Part shown: piece after piece, positions 1 through 8,123 of the stretch
Numbering within the stretch: position 1 is the first letter of the stretch
Layout of the letters: each line of letters starts with the position of its first letter
From: Pirellulaceae bacterium
Lineage (GTDB): Bacteria > Planctomycetota > Planctomycetia > Pirellulales > Pirellulaceae
Reading direction: 5' to 3'
Length of the DNA stretch: 47,350 bases
NCBI GenBank assembly: GCA_022448645.1
Contig: JAKVBZ010000039.1
Coordinates: 1 to 47,350 of the forward strand
Position numbers and translations under genes: made by a program
The notes under the pieces: generated by a model
The model's input: the letters and a program-made list of their open reading frames with translations, nothing else
Databases searched by the model: none
What the model was told of the DNA's origin: nothing

Positions 1-2
1 TG

Positions 3-740
3 ATGGTGGCAACAAGCGACTTGGCGTTACGCAACGATTCGGCGGGTGGCACGTTGGTCGATTTGACGGGCATGACGATGAGTTACGACGCGGTGAGTCG
101 CACGGCAGTGTGGGACCTGAGCGGTGTCAGTGATGTTGAAGCAGCCAATTATTCTGTCATTTTCAATGCAACTGGGATCATGAACGGGGCAGGCATGTCG
201 TTGGATGGGAACGGCGACGGCACGGGTGGCGATGATTATGTGTCGTCTGTGTTGGTGGCTCGACGAGGCGACGTCGATTTGGACGGGGACGTGGATATCC
301 AGGATTTCAACGTGTTGGCCACGAACTACGATCCGATGGGTGTCGGGGCGCCGTACGGATGGGGGCAGGGGAACTTTGACAATGACACGGACATCGACAT
401 CGTGGATTTCAGCGAGCTTGCCCGCAACTTTAGTCCTCTTGGTTATACGTCGACCGCGCCTACAGTTGTGAACATGCAGCAAGCTGACGTATTTTATGGT
501 GACTATGGGATGGACCGCTCATCGAGTTCTTTTAGAGAACAAGCATCCGTCTCCACCGCGGCAGGGGGGATCACGCCGTCCCAAAACCTTGCCCCAAATA
601 ACATCAACACTTCGTTGTCTGACCAAGTATGGATATTTCCAGAATTGGATTGGAGACGAGCTTCCATCGCAAACCGCAAGGAATCGACTTTTCCGGATGA
701 CACGGATGACAATGAAATGGTCACACATGGACCGGTCTAA
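3..740 (+). CDS. C-terminal part of exported dockerin-type protein (5' partial)
   Basis: The reading frame is open to the window edge, so this is probably the 3' end of a longer exported protein; the ATG at 3 is only the first visible one. Residues 1-85 read as a beta-rich domain with many Gly, Asp and Thr. Residues 88-145 hold two EF-hand-like dockerin repeats, GDVDLDGDVDIQDFNVLA and a second built on DNDTDIDIVDF, each with Asp/Asn at calcium-ligand spacing and followed by N(Y/F)(D/S)P. Dockerin-like repeats of this kind are common at the C-termini of large planctomycete surface proteins. Unusually, about 95 residues of low-complexity tail rich in Ser, Asn and Asp follow the repeats, with no PEP-CTERM or other sorting signal. 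A role in calcium-dependent attachment is inferred from the family; the N-terminal domains are outside the window. Confidence 0.75.
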   Translation: MVATSDLALRNDSAGGTLVDLTGMTMSYDAVSRTAVWDLSGVSDVEAANYSVIFNATGIMNGAGMSLDGNGDGTGGDDYVSSVLVARRGDVDLDGDVDIQDFNVLATNYDPMGVGAPYGWGQGNFDNDTDIDIVDFSELARNFSPLGYTSTAPTVVNMQQADVFYGDYGMDRSSSSFREQASVSTAAGGITPSQNLAPNNINTSLSDQVWIFPELDWRRASIANRKESTFPDDTDDNEMVTHGPV

Positions 741-1068
741 CTGGAGTTTATGATTCGCCTTCGCCGCGACCATGCCTACAGACAGAGGACACCTTGCTTT
801 CGTTCAGCATTATCACATGTACTTTCCTTGGCTCAAAGACCTGGATCAGCATGTCACCGACCCATTAGAAGTCCGACGGAGACCAACTCTCTTTCTGTTC
901 GATGCCGATCAATAAAGACGACACAAAGGCCACACAATGACCTCATTTTATATCGGCGACGCTCAGTTGGCTGCCACTTCTGCACACTCATAGCTACAAT
1001 AAGTATTTGCCCACCCTACGTGGTGGCTTTCATTTCCAGCATCATTACCCGATTGGTAGATTTACAGA
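741..1068. other. Intergenic, no convincing gene
   Basis: This 328-base stretch separates two plus-strand genes. It holds a 47-codon open frame (772-915) beginning MPTDRGHLAF, without a Shine-Dalgarno sequence, and a longer frame from 750 whose composition is Arg/Ser/Pro-rich like an out-of-frame reading. I see no terminator or consensus promoter. Confidence 0.5.
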
Positions 1069-2259
1069 ATGTTCCTGATTCGCAGCTTGAAATTATGGAG
1101 CCTGCTGTTGTGTTGCGCCTGCCTGTCAAACTGGCAGACGATGGCAGTGTGCAGCGAACCTGAAGTTTCTCCTTCGGCGACAGTTACCAACGAAACACTT
1201 CTGGCGCTGATCGAACAACTCGGTGACAATCAGTTTTCCTCACGGCAACATGCGCGTGAACGGTTATTGCGTCTTGGAACTCGCGTGCGTCCTGCCTTAC
1301 TCGAGTCTTTAACACACGCTGACTTGGAAATCCGCATGCAGGCGCGTTCTTTGATCACCAAGATCGATGAAATGGCGTTCACACATCAGCTCGAAGATTT
1401 TTTAGCAGAGCAGAATCCGTCTCAAGAAGTCAACTTACCCACTTGGCCACAATTTCGTGAACTGGTAGGCAACGATCCAACGGCACGCCGTTTGTTTGCC
1501 GAAATGCAAAGACACGAGCATCATTTGCTCAAAACTTATGCAGCCTCGCCCGCCAAGGCAGGCAACGCTCTTTGGAGCCGGTGTGACCAGATCCAGCGTA
1601 GCCGAAGTCTTCGCCCAGTCTATCGTGAAACGTTATCGGCAGGTCGAATCGCCGCGTTATTTTTGGTTTACAGTGACCACAGAGTCAAAGGGCGTCAACG
1701 ATCAGCGCCCTATATCAACGCGTTCTGCAATCAGGAACCTTTGCGTCGAGCAGCTTATGGTGAATACCAACGTCCCATGCAGGCAATTCTAGGATCTTGG
1801 ATCCGCGGTGCCGATCAGCAAACCATCTTTCACGCACTGCGGCTGGCCATGCGATTGAATCTTCAGGACGGCCTAGTACCCGCCGAAAGGATCTTACAAG
1901 CGTATCCACAGAGCCCTAAAAATGTGTTGCAATTTGCACTGCTCACAGTCGGAAAGCTTGGAGACTCGCAGCACATTCCTTTAGTCGAGAACCTAATGGA
2001 AGAACGTGCCCGTTGTTCCGCTCACACAATTCGCGGCATCAACTATCGTACGGAGGTACGAGATATCGCGCTGGCATGTTCCATTCATCTTGCAGGGATG
2101 AATCCCCAAGAGATGGGCTTTGATCGACTGGAGTTGCATTCCGAAACTCTTTTCCAAACACGTTCTCTTGGATTCGCGGACGAAGACACGCGAGGGGCCG
2201 CCATAAAAAAATGGCAACAATTGCGTCAGCCCCAGGGATCCAGCTCACCTGTTGAGTGA
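1069..2259 (+). CDS. Secreted HEAT-repeat-like hypothetical protein
   Basis: A 396-residue protein with a signal peptide at about residues 1-28 (basic start, hydrophobic core with Cys-Cys, then an Ala-Val-Cys-Ser region). Residues 45-100 form a HEAT-like pair of helices: 'QFSSRQHARERLLRLG' followed by 'RPALLESLTHADLEIRMQARSLI'-type periodicity (short form given). This pattern is frequent in planctomycete exported proteins, where helical repeats probably mediate protein contacts. The rest is helical, without catalytic motifs I recognise. The start at 1069 is chosen because it gives a complete signal peptide, although its ribosome site is poor. Function unknown. Confidence 0.7.
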   Translation: MFLIRSLKLWSLLLCCACLSNWQTMAVCSEPEVSPSATVTNETLLALIEQLGDNQFSSRQHARERLLRLGTRVRPALLESLTHADLEIRMQARSLITKIDEMAFTHQLEDFLAEQNPSQEVNLPTWPQFRELVGNDPTARRLFAEMQRHEHHLLKTYAASPAKAGNALWSRCDQIQRSRSLRPVYRETLSAGRIAALFLVYSDHRVKGRQRSAPYINAFCNQEPLRRAAYGEYQRPMQAILGSWIRGADQQTIFHALRLAMRLNLQDGLVPAERILQAYPQSPKNVLQFALLTVGKLGDSQHIPLVENLMEERARCSAHTIRGINYRTEVRDIALACSIHLAGMNPQEMGFDRLELHSETLFQTRSLGFADEDTRGAAIKKWQQLRQPQGSSSPVE

Positions 2260-2355
2260 ATTCGGAATGTTGAATGAGAGTTTATTCCGGCGGCTTGACA
2301 GGTCGTTAGAGAAGCGAGACTCTCCCGACATGGGTCAACCAAAGCCGCATCCCTT

Positions 2356-2736
2356 CTATTCGTCTTCCACAAAATAGGCATCTCTACCGGGACGGCTACC
2401 GGGAACGTGAATATCAAGCATTTCTAGAGGTTCATCCAAGGTAACAAACGCGTGACGGGTACCTGGAGGCAACCGCAGGAAATCGCCGGGCTTGATAGGA
2501 TACTGGCTCCCATCCAGGATTGCTGTGCCGACACCGCTCAACACAAAATAAAATTCTTCAGCGATTTGATGGTAGCTCGTTCGTGTTGTTTGATTGGCAT
2601 CGACAAAGACACGGTAGACGGTCCCAGAAACTTCTTCGGTTTCGCTCAACAAGGCTTCGATCTTGTAAGGGCCAAACTGTTCCACGGCAGACGCATTGCC
2701 GCTAGAGCGGTGAACAATAGACTTACTGGGTTCCAT
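2356..2736 (-). CDS. Single-domain cupin protein
   Basis: A 126-residue protein filling one cupin barrel. Cupin motif 1 is visible as HQIAEEFYFVLSG at about residues 57-69 and motif 2 as PGDFLRLPPGTRHAF at about 83-97, so His, Glu and His metal-ligand positions are present. Small cupins of this type bind a divalent metal and act as isomerases, dioxygenases or sugar/ligand-binding modules; the substrate cannot be told. It has no signal peptide and should be cytosolic. It stands alone, convergent with the gene ending at 2259, so no operon context helps. Confidence 0.85.
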   Translation of the reverse strand: MEPSKSIVHRSSGNASAVEQFGPYKIEALLSETEEVSGTVYRVFVDANQTTRTSYHQIAEEFYFVLSGVGTAILDGSQYPIKPGDFLRLPPGTRHAFVTLDEPLEMLDIHVPGSRPGRDAYFVEDE

Positions 2737-3040
2737 GCTGTTGTCTCATCGGCGTCGAATAATGCCACGCAGAATAATAGTTCGACACCAGGATACTCTA
2801 CGCATTTGGTTTTGCAAGGGACGAAGCCGATCACAACAATGATTGAATATGGTCTTCACCGCCCCCTAAGCAGGGCCCCGAGTAACGAATAGCGAAAGCC
2901 GAGCTCTGTCGGGGCTGTAGAAAAACAACATCGTTGCTGTCGCTTCCCAGGCATACGCTGGGACCCGCAGCAGACATTGCCCATCTTATTCCACGCCCTC
3001 ATTTCCAAAATATTGAGTCCGTAGCCAATATTGAAGTCTG
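2737..3040. other. Intergenic, no gene seen
   Basis: About 300 bases between the cupin start and the end of the next minus-strand gene. No frame has a good start and ribosome site, and I see no strong hairpin or promoter. It should contain the cupin promoter on the minus strand near 2740-2800. Confidence 0.5.
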
Positions 3041-3289
3041 TCAGACTGGATCGTCCAGCCATCGCTTCAGACGACGACGATGCTTTCCACCTCGTGAACG
3101 CGAAATACGTTGCGAAACTTTGCGAGACGAAAACGTCTTATGAAATCCACGATTACCCGAAACACTGGCGCCCACCGGCATGTTGGTTCGTCCCTGGCGC
3201 CGAATTTTGGTGAAGGTATCGCTTTCCAAGTAATCGTCGTAGGTGTCGTCGTCAAAATACGTATGTTGGTCACTCGGTTTTCGAATCAT
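3041..3289 (-). CDS. Small protein with acidic N-terminus and basic C-terminus
   Basis: An 82-residue protein beginning MIRKPSDQHTYFDDD. The ATG at 3289 is preceded by GGAG at good spacing; that GGAG lies just before the TAA of the upstream gene, and only four bases separate stop and start, so translation is probably coupled. Residues 11-24 are Asp/Tyr-rich and residues 54-77 are Arg/Lys/Ser-rich (ending RRRLKRWLDDPV), giving strongly opposite charges at the two ends. No known domain. The charge pattern suggests nucleic-acid or protein binding, but that is inference. A longer reading of the same frame, upstream to 3676, overlaps the receiver-like gene and is not supported. Confidence 0.65.
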   Translation of the reverse strand: MIRKPSDQHTYFDDDTYDDYLESDTFTKIRRQGRTNMPVGASVSGNRGFHKTFSSRKVSQRISRSRGGKHRRRLKRWLDDPV

Positions 3290-3293
3290 GGCC

Positions 3294-3842
3294 TTACTCC
3301 GTTTGAGAAAGGTGACAAAGGAAATCAAAAGAGTTGAACGCACAGTGCCTTGCCAAGAAGTTGGCTTCGTCAGCAACCGCCACTCGAGTTGATGCCTGAG
3401 CAGCCTCGACAAGCAAAGCTTTGGACGTAGCAGGGTTGTCGTTACCTGGGAGAAATGCCCAGGCACCGAGTTGACGAGCCCATAATTCTTGGCTCGGATC
3501 GTCGCACTGTCCACAGACAAGGAGGAGCATGTCTCTTGGTCGCTTGGAAACAAGCCATTCACACAACCAAAGAAAACCGGGAGGAGTGCCGTTCGGTTCC
3601 AGGTCAACGACGACGATTTGGACAGTACCCGATTCGGCGGCGACGTGTGCGTTGCCCGCATCAGCGTATTGAGCACATTCCCAACCCGCAGCGGATGCCG
3701 TAGCTGCCCATGCTTGTCGACGTTGGCGGCATGCGGAAACCACTACACAATTCGCAGCCAGAACACTCTCTGCTCCGCTTGTTTCGGATCGAGTCGCATC
3801 ACCGAGAGGAGATTCAACAATCAGTCGGTCCAACGTGGTCAT
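3294..3842 (-). CDS. Receiver-like (response-regulator-fold) protein
   Basis: A 182-residue protein. Residues 30-150 follow a receiver-like alpha/beta rhythm: a hydrophobic strand (ANCVVVSA), a helix, then IVVVDLEPNGTPPG with an Asp at the phospho-acceptor place, then a strand MLLLVCG. The usual acidic pair after strand 1 and the conserved Lys are not evident, so it may be a degenerate receiver that is not phosphorylated. There is no output domain. It is co-transcribed with the 82-residue protein directly downstream, which may be its partner. No kinase is nearby. Confidence 0.65.
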   Translation of the reverse strand: MTTLDRLIVESPLGDATRSETSGAESVLAANCVVVSACRQRRQAWAATASAAGWECAQYADAGNAHVAAESGTVQIVVVDLEPNGTPPGFLWLCEWLVSKRPRDMLLLVCGQCDDPSQELWARQLGAWAFLPGNDNPATSKALLVEAAQASTRVAVADEANFLARHCAFNSFDFLCHLSQTE

Positions 3843-3910
3843 GAGTGGTGATTCCGTTACAAGTTTGGTGAAGTGTTATTCCGCATGACGAGCCTAGAAA
3901 CTGTTCGAGA

Positions 3911-4663
3911 CTACGACTGCCGAGGAAGCAGTGAAAGAACGATGCCCACAAAGCCGAGCGTTACCAAAGAAAACGAAGACGGCTCGGGAAGGTTTGTGTA
4001 ACCTTGTGGAGCGAAGTTCGCAGACAGAAAGTTGAAATCGGTAATGTCGATGTCATTATCACCATCGACGTTGCCCCGGGCCCATGTATTGTTGTGTGCG
4101 TTGACACCAGATGGATCAAAGTTCGCCGAAGAATTGTTGAAATCCGTAATGTCAATGTCAGGCCGACGCCCCGGGCCTAACAGGTCATCCGTGTCACCTC
4201 GGAGATAAGGGGACGGGTAGCCGTTTTCCGCAGCGGCATCCGTCAACCAAATCGTTAGGTCCGTGTTGTCGATGACGAGATTCGCGTCCAGGTCAAACGC
4301 GTTACCACTACCCACAGGCACACCAGCTACCAGATCGCCTTGTTTGTACATCAAGTCGAGGTCCAACATGTCGCACTGCCTGCTACCGTCAAAATCACAA
4401 GGGAGGACCCCCATGGACGCATAGCATCGATTGCATGCATTTACGGTGGAATGCCCCGCCAGTAGCCCAAACACGAACCATAAAGAAAGAAAAACGAAAG
4501 CTGGCACGTTTTTCGCGCCTGCTAGAAGTGTCGTACAACGTGCCGATCCCCAAACTGAGCGCTGACCACGACAGGCTATCAGGACGTTATGCCTTCGAGA
4601 ATCCGCGACGCAGCTTTCCAAATCGCGCCTCCCTTTACCTCGAGATATTTGTTGACGCTGCAT
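3911..4663 (-). CDS. PEP-CTERM protein composed of dockerin-like EF-hand repeats
   Basis: The ATG at 4663 is preceded by AGGA at eight bases and gives 250 residues; an upstream ATG at 4735 would overlap the preceding gene. After a basic leader, a hydrophobic segment (about residues 52-70) acts as signal peptide. What follows is nearly all calcium-binding-like loops: CDFDGSRQCDMLDLD, FDLDANLVIDNTDL, a loop ending RPDIDITDFN, and GNVDGDNDIDITDFN. The C-terminus is LPEPSSF, a hydrophobic helix, then RQS, a typical PEP-CTERM tripartite sorting signal processed by an exosortase in known systems. No catalytic or carbohydrate-binding domain is present. It lies 65 bases downstream of a sigma-54 activator gene on the same strand. 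Confidence 0.85.
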   Translation of the reverse strand: MQRQQISRGKGRRDLESCVADSRRHNVLIACRGQRSVWGSARCTTLLAGAKNVPAFVFLSLWFVFGLLAGHSTVNACNRCYASMGVLPCDFDGSRQCDMLDLDLMYKQGDLVAGVPVGSGNAFDLDANLVIDNTDLTIWLTDAAAENGYPSPYLRGDTDDLLGPGRRPDIDITDFNNSSANFDPSGVNAHNNTWARGNVDGDNDIDITDFNFLSANFAPQGYTNLPEPSSFSLVTLGFVGIVLSLLPRQS

Positions 4664-4728
4664 TTCGATGGTTCCTTTCTTTTTATGCCGGACAAGACGT
4701 CTAACGTGGCTAGAAAACATTGATGGCT

Positions 4729-5775
4729 TTAACACGATTGAGTGGTGATGGTCTCGATGGAGTATTTTTTGATTTTCCGAGCTAACAACTTACGATCAAC
4801 GTTTAGCATTCTCGCAGCGGCACTACGGTTATTACTCGTTCTCTCCAATGTCTGACGGATGTACTTCTCTTCCATCTCGGCCAGCGTGCGCCAAGGCAAA
4901 ATGTCGTGTTCTGTGGAATTCGTGCCGTTCGCACCGGTACCACACGAAACTGAACCCGCCGTGGTCCCGACGTGGGACTCAGATGCTTCGCGAGAAAGAG
5001 AAGCGTCACCGTCGACAATTTGTGGAAATGCTGTTGGTGCGAGGACGTCGTCGTGGCTAAACACAACAGCCCGCTCGATCATGTTTTGCAACTCACGAAC
5101 ATTGCCGGGCCAGTTATAAGACTGCAGCAACGCTAGTGCTGCGGCCGACAAGCGTTTTCGTGGCAACCCACTGTCCACAGCCGCCTTTTCAAGAAAGTGA
5201 TCTGCCAGGGCTTCTACGTCCGCAACGCGACGCTTTAGCGGTAACGATTCAATAGCGAGCACATTCAGTCGGTAGTACAGGTCCAACCGAAATCGTCCGG
5301 CCCGGACTTCCTCCTCCAAGTCACGATTGGTCGCCGCAACAACACGCACGTCGATCGGAGCACCCGTGTGGGCACCCACCGGAACTACCATCCGCTCTTG
5401 TAAGACTCGCAGCAACTTTGCCTGACAGTCAAAATCCAATTCTCCGACTTCATCCAAAAAGATCGTTCCACACTCGGCCGCCCGAAAACAACCCAACGCG
5501 TCGTAATCCGCACCGGTAAATGCTCCCCGCACGTGACCGAATAACTGGCTACTAAACAAGCTTCCTGAAATCGCTGCACAATTTACCGGGATGAATGGCT
5601 GCTCGGCGCGATTTCCCTGGACATGAATTTCACGTGCAATCAGTTCTTTCCCTGTACCAGACGGGCCGCTAATCAATACGCTGTATTGGTGTTCCGCTAC
5701 ATGCGAAATAAGAGAACGCACTTCTTGTGTCCAAGCCGACTTTCCCACCAACAAACTGGGGAGTTCGTAATTCAT
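4729..5775 (-). CDS. Sigma-54 dependent transcriptional activator lacking a sensory domain
   Basis: ATG at 5775 is chosen because AAAGGG sits just upstream; this gives 348 residues, while a start at 5811 has no such site. The AAA+ domain begins almost at once: Walker A GPSGTGKE (37-44), the sigma-54 contact loop GAFTGA (84-89), Walker B GTIFLDEVGEL (103-113), and an arginine region FRLDLYYRLN (162-171). After a Ser/Gly/Thr linker the C-terminus carries a Fis-type helix-turn-helix (NNRSAAARMLNVDRKLLARKI). There is no N-terminal receiver, GAF or PAS domain, as in PspF-type activators, so activity must be set by level or by a partner protein. It is probably co-transcribed with the downstream PEP-CTERM gene. 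Confidence 0.93.
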   Translation of the reverse strand: MNYELPSLLVGKSAWTQEVRSLISHVAEHQYSVLISGPSGTGKELIAREIHVQGNRAEQPFIPVNCAAISGSLFSSQLFGHVRGAFTGADYDALGCFRAAECGTIFLDEVGELDFDCQAKLLRVLQERMVVPVGAHTGAPIDVRVVAATNRDLEEEVRAGRFRLDLYYRLNVLAIESLPLKRRVADVEALADHFLEKAAVDSGLPRKRLSAAALALLQSYNWPGNVRELQNMIERAVVFSHDDVLAPTAFPQIVDGDASLSREASESHVGTTAGSVSCGTGANGTNSTEHDILPWRTLAEMEEKYIRQTLERTSNNRSAAARMLNVDRKLLARKIKKYSIETITTQSC

Positions 5776-6541
5776 CGCTATCCCTTTACATGCGAGGTTA
5801 AATCTCGCCAAATCCGTTCGTTAGAAGACGAGTATTTAACCGAAATGTTGCTCCAGCATTTCGGTCAAGTCGAAGCCACTCATGTCGAGCAGCCGGGTAT
5901 TGATCACAAAAGGTTGGTGCGGAAGATGACTGCCTTGCGAAGGCCAGCTCGACCGCTGCTGTAAAACTGCAGGTCTTGCTCCGGCCAAATGTCGACTTCA
6001 CCAAAAAAAACTCAGTTAAGTGGACTGAACCTGAGCAATTTGAAAAAGAACGTCCGTTTTCATTCCTTACTACGGAAGTCTGAGCGTCATCCTGCGCGAA
6101 AACCGAACAGTTTTTCTGGGATCAGAAATTGCCCCTCACGGTCGTGTATGCAGGGAATTCACCGATTGCCACGGCCTATTTGGCTGGTAACGGCCACGAG
6201 CTACAACCGGACACTTTTCAACCGATTTGGCTAAGAAACCGCCTTCAGAAACTGCAGAAAACACCTTTACAGGCAAATATTCCAACAGGCCTTCCTAAGA
6301 CTGAGCTGGACCGCATACCCGAACGGACGTACATGGCCATCACCGAACAGCGATAAAACAAATCGGTCCATGGAGACAAAACAGTCAGTCTTCGTTTTTT
6401 ATTCGAGGAGGGAGCAGAGAGACAGAAACTGTTTTCAGTTTGTATTTATCCTTGGTGAACGGACTCAGCCAGCCGTAGGTGCACGCTTCACGCCTGCACA
6501 ACCCCAGCATCAAATATCATGAACAGCCAGATCGATGAACC
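5776..6541. other. Long intergenic region without an intact gene
   Basis: About 765 bases between the sigma-54 activator and dapF. Several short frames read protein-like on both strands, for example plus 6129-6356 (TTG start) and a minus-strand frame ending at 5836, but they conflict with each other and none has a ribosome site. The region may hold a decayed gene. A poly-A run of eight lies at 6003-6010. The promoter of the activator should lie within the first 150 bases. Confidence 0.45.
5839..5865. repeat. Perfect 9-bp inverted repeat upstream of the activator gene
   Basis: ACCGAAATG and CATTTCGGT are perfect complements separated by nine bases. The repeat lies about 65 bases upstream of the activator's ATG at 5775, where an operator or leader hairpin could act. 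No T-run follows on either strand, so it is not a simple terminator. Confidence 0.5.
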
Positions 6542-7390
6542 TTAAGCTGGTAGATCCCGTGTCCATTCGCCTCGAAAAACTTCCTCAGCGGGACCCGTCA
6601 TGTAAACATGATTGTCTTGCTCGTTCCAGAATAGCTCCAAATTGCCTCCAGAAAGATGTATCAATACTTTTCGCTCGCTCCGCCCGGAAAGCACACCGGC
6701 AACACAAACAGCACTAGCGCCTGTCCCACAAGCTAAAGTTTCTCCCGATCCTCGTTCCCATGTTCGCTGATGTAACTCGTGACGCGTGAGAACCTCGACG
6801 AACTCCACATTGATCTTGGCAGGAAAGTGTGGATCGACTTCCATGAGCGGCCCCAAACCTAGCACCTGGTCGTCCGTCACTTTATCCACAAACACGACGC
6901 AATGAGGATTACCCATCGAAATGCACGTCACCGCCAACGATTGGCCGTTGATCTCCAATGCCCTGTCGACCACGCTCTCTTCCTCCCAAGTCGTCGGGAT
7001 ACTAAGACCATCCAATATGGGTGGCCCCATGTCGACACGAACTTGACGAACGTCATTGCCATCCAAGATCAGCTCAACGTGCAAAGGCCCTGCTCCCGTG
7101 TCGATCACTAACGAAGACGAGCGACAGATATTGGACTCATAGACCAGTTTTGCCACGCATCGCAGTCCGTTGCCGCACATCTCCGCTTCCGAACCGTCTG
7201 CATTAAACATGCGCATTCTGGCGGCAGCCGTTTCGGATGGACAAACCAGGATCAATCCATCCCCGCCGATGCCAAAATGCCTGTCGGAAACCTGCCGAGC
7301 TAGTTCTGCCGGGTTGTTGGGAAATGGCTCTTCGAAACAGTTGACGTAAACGTAGTCATTCCCAGCACCATGCATTTTCACAAACCGCAT
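6542..7390 (-). CDS. dapF: Diaminopimelate epimerase
   Basis: A 282-residue protein starting [17 protein letters not shown] at 7390; the open frame runs further upstream, but those 90 residues resemble no DapF sequence and this ATG is preceded by AGGG. DapF converts LL- to meso-diaminopimelate, the last step to the peptidoglycan cross-linker and lysine precursor. Both catalytic cysteines are present: Cys72 in MCGNGLRC and Cys221 in LACGTGAS. Other family motifs are visible, including [22 protein letters not shown] and [13 protein letters not shown]. Length matches the family. It stands alone, divergent from the repeat-protein gene. Its presence is relevant because peptidoglycan in planctomycetes was long disputed. 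Confidence 0.97.
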   Translation of the reverse strand: MRFVKMHGAGNDYVYVNCFEEPFPNNPAELARQVSDRHFGIGGDGLILVCPSETAAARMRMFNADGSEAEMCGNGLRCVAKLVYESNICRSSSLVIDTGAGPLHVELILDGNDVRQVRVDMGPPILDGLSIPTTWEEESVVDRALEINGQSLAVTCISMGNPHCVVFVDKVTDDQVLGLGPLMEVDPHFPAKINVEFVEVLTRHELHQRTWERGSGETLACGTGASAVCVAGVLSGRSERKVLIHLSGGNLELFWNEQDNHVYMTGPAEEVFRGEWTRDLPA

Positions 7391-7741
7391 ATTTTTGGCC
7401 CTACTAAACTGGATTGGCAAACGGCCACAAAGCCATTCGATCATTGTAAAAGTTGGACAATTGCCTCCGAGAGGGCCTATTTTATGCGGACAAAGTCGTA
7501 TGGAACAGATGCCAATCCACGCAGCAAATTCTACGCAACCCGAAACTATATTACTTGCGAACGTCTTTCCGGCAGCACATAATGAATTGGAACTTACCAA
7601 CTTTGAGTTAGCTACTTGGTGGTCATGGAAGCTTGGTGGTCGAAGACAATAGAGATCCATCGACCTCTTGTTTTCACCTACAACTTCCCTCCATCTTCCC
7701 GTTTACATTCTGGGGACACATCTTTTCTGGGAGTCCAAATC
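7391..7741. other. Divergent intergenic region with a short direct repeat
   Basis: This 351-base region separates dapF (minus) from the repeat-protein gene (plus) and should carry both promoters. The ten bases CTTGGTGGTC occur twice at 7615-7624 and 7632-7641, with a 17-base period, about 100 bases before the plus-strand gene. I see no further gene. Confidence 0.5.
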
Positions 7742-8107
7742 ATGCGATTCGCGAACACATTGCTTGTTATCTTCGTTGCCATTATTGTTTTGGGCGTTGG
7801 CACCTCATCGGTCGCTTATGGCCAGTGGGGGCCCGTAACTGTTTACTATGCCCCTCAACCGGTCACCACCTACTACGCACCATCACCGGTCACCACCTAT
7901 TACGCACCAGCACCGGTCACCACCTACTACGCGCCAGCACCGGTCACCGCCTACTACGCGCCAGCACCGACCACCACCGACCACGCTCCTGCACCGGCAC
8001 CCGTGACCGCGTATTACGCCCCAGCACCGGCGCCAGTGACCGCATATTACGCCCCAGCATACTTCTATTATCGTCCAGGTCTGTTGGCACGCATTTTAGG
8101 TTTCTAG
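7742..8107 (+). CDS. Secreted Tyr/Pro/Ala nonapeptide-repeat protein
   Basis: A 121-residue protein from the ATG at 7742, which has GGGAG nine bases upstream. Residues 1-28 are a signal peptide ending at VAYGQ. From residue 31 comes a run of nonapeptides of the form PVTTYYAPA: eight copies, with one diverged (PTTTDHAPA) and two Pro-Ala spacers. The C-terminus is a short hydrophobic end, RPGLLARILGF. Tyr- and Pro-rich low-complexity repeats of this type occur in planctomycete exported proteins and suggest a structural or cell-wall role, but no function is known. The hydrophobic tail may contact the outer membrane. Confidence 0.8.
   Translation: MRFANTLLVIFVAIIVLGVGTSSVAYGQWGPVTVYYAPQPVTTYYAPSPVTTYYAPAPVTTYYAPAPVTAYYAPAPTTTDHAPAPAPVTAYYAPAPAPVTAYYAPAYFYYRPGLLARILGF
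7832..8059 (+). repeat. 27-bp tandem repeat inside the nonapeptide-repeat gene
   Basis: Units of 27 bases beginning CC(C/G)GT(C/A)AC start at 7832, 7859, 7886, 7913, 7940, 7967, 8000 and 8033; two 6-base insertions (7994 and 8027) keep frame. Units 7859-7966 are nearly identical at the DNA level, pointing to recent slippage or unequal recombination. Confidence 0.9.
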
Positions 8108-8123
8108 AGTCCGTTGGAAGGCT

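Noticed and set aside
750..1163. 137-codon plus-strand frame and a 47-codon frame at 772-915
   Set aside because: The first is Arg/Ser/Pro-rich, lacks a ribosome site and overlaps the signal peptide of the real gene at 1069. The second reads plausibly but has no ribosome site or recognisable family.
3290..3676. N-terminal extension of the small minus-strand protein (211 codons in total)
   Set aside because: The extension is the out-of-frame reading of the receiver-like gene; a good ribosome site sits directly before ATG 3289.
5836..6356. Protein-like short frames on both strands
   Set aside because: They are codon-aligned antisense readings of each other, broken by stops; eye impression of protein-likeness is unreliable here. 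Possibly a relic, but not assignable.
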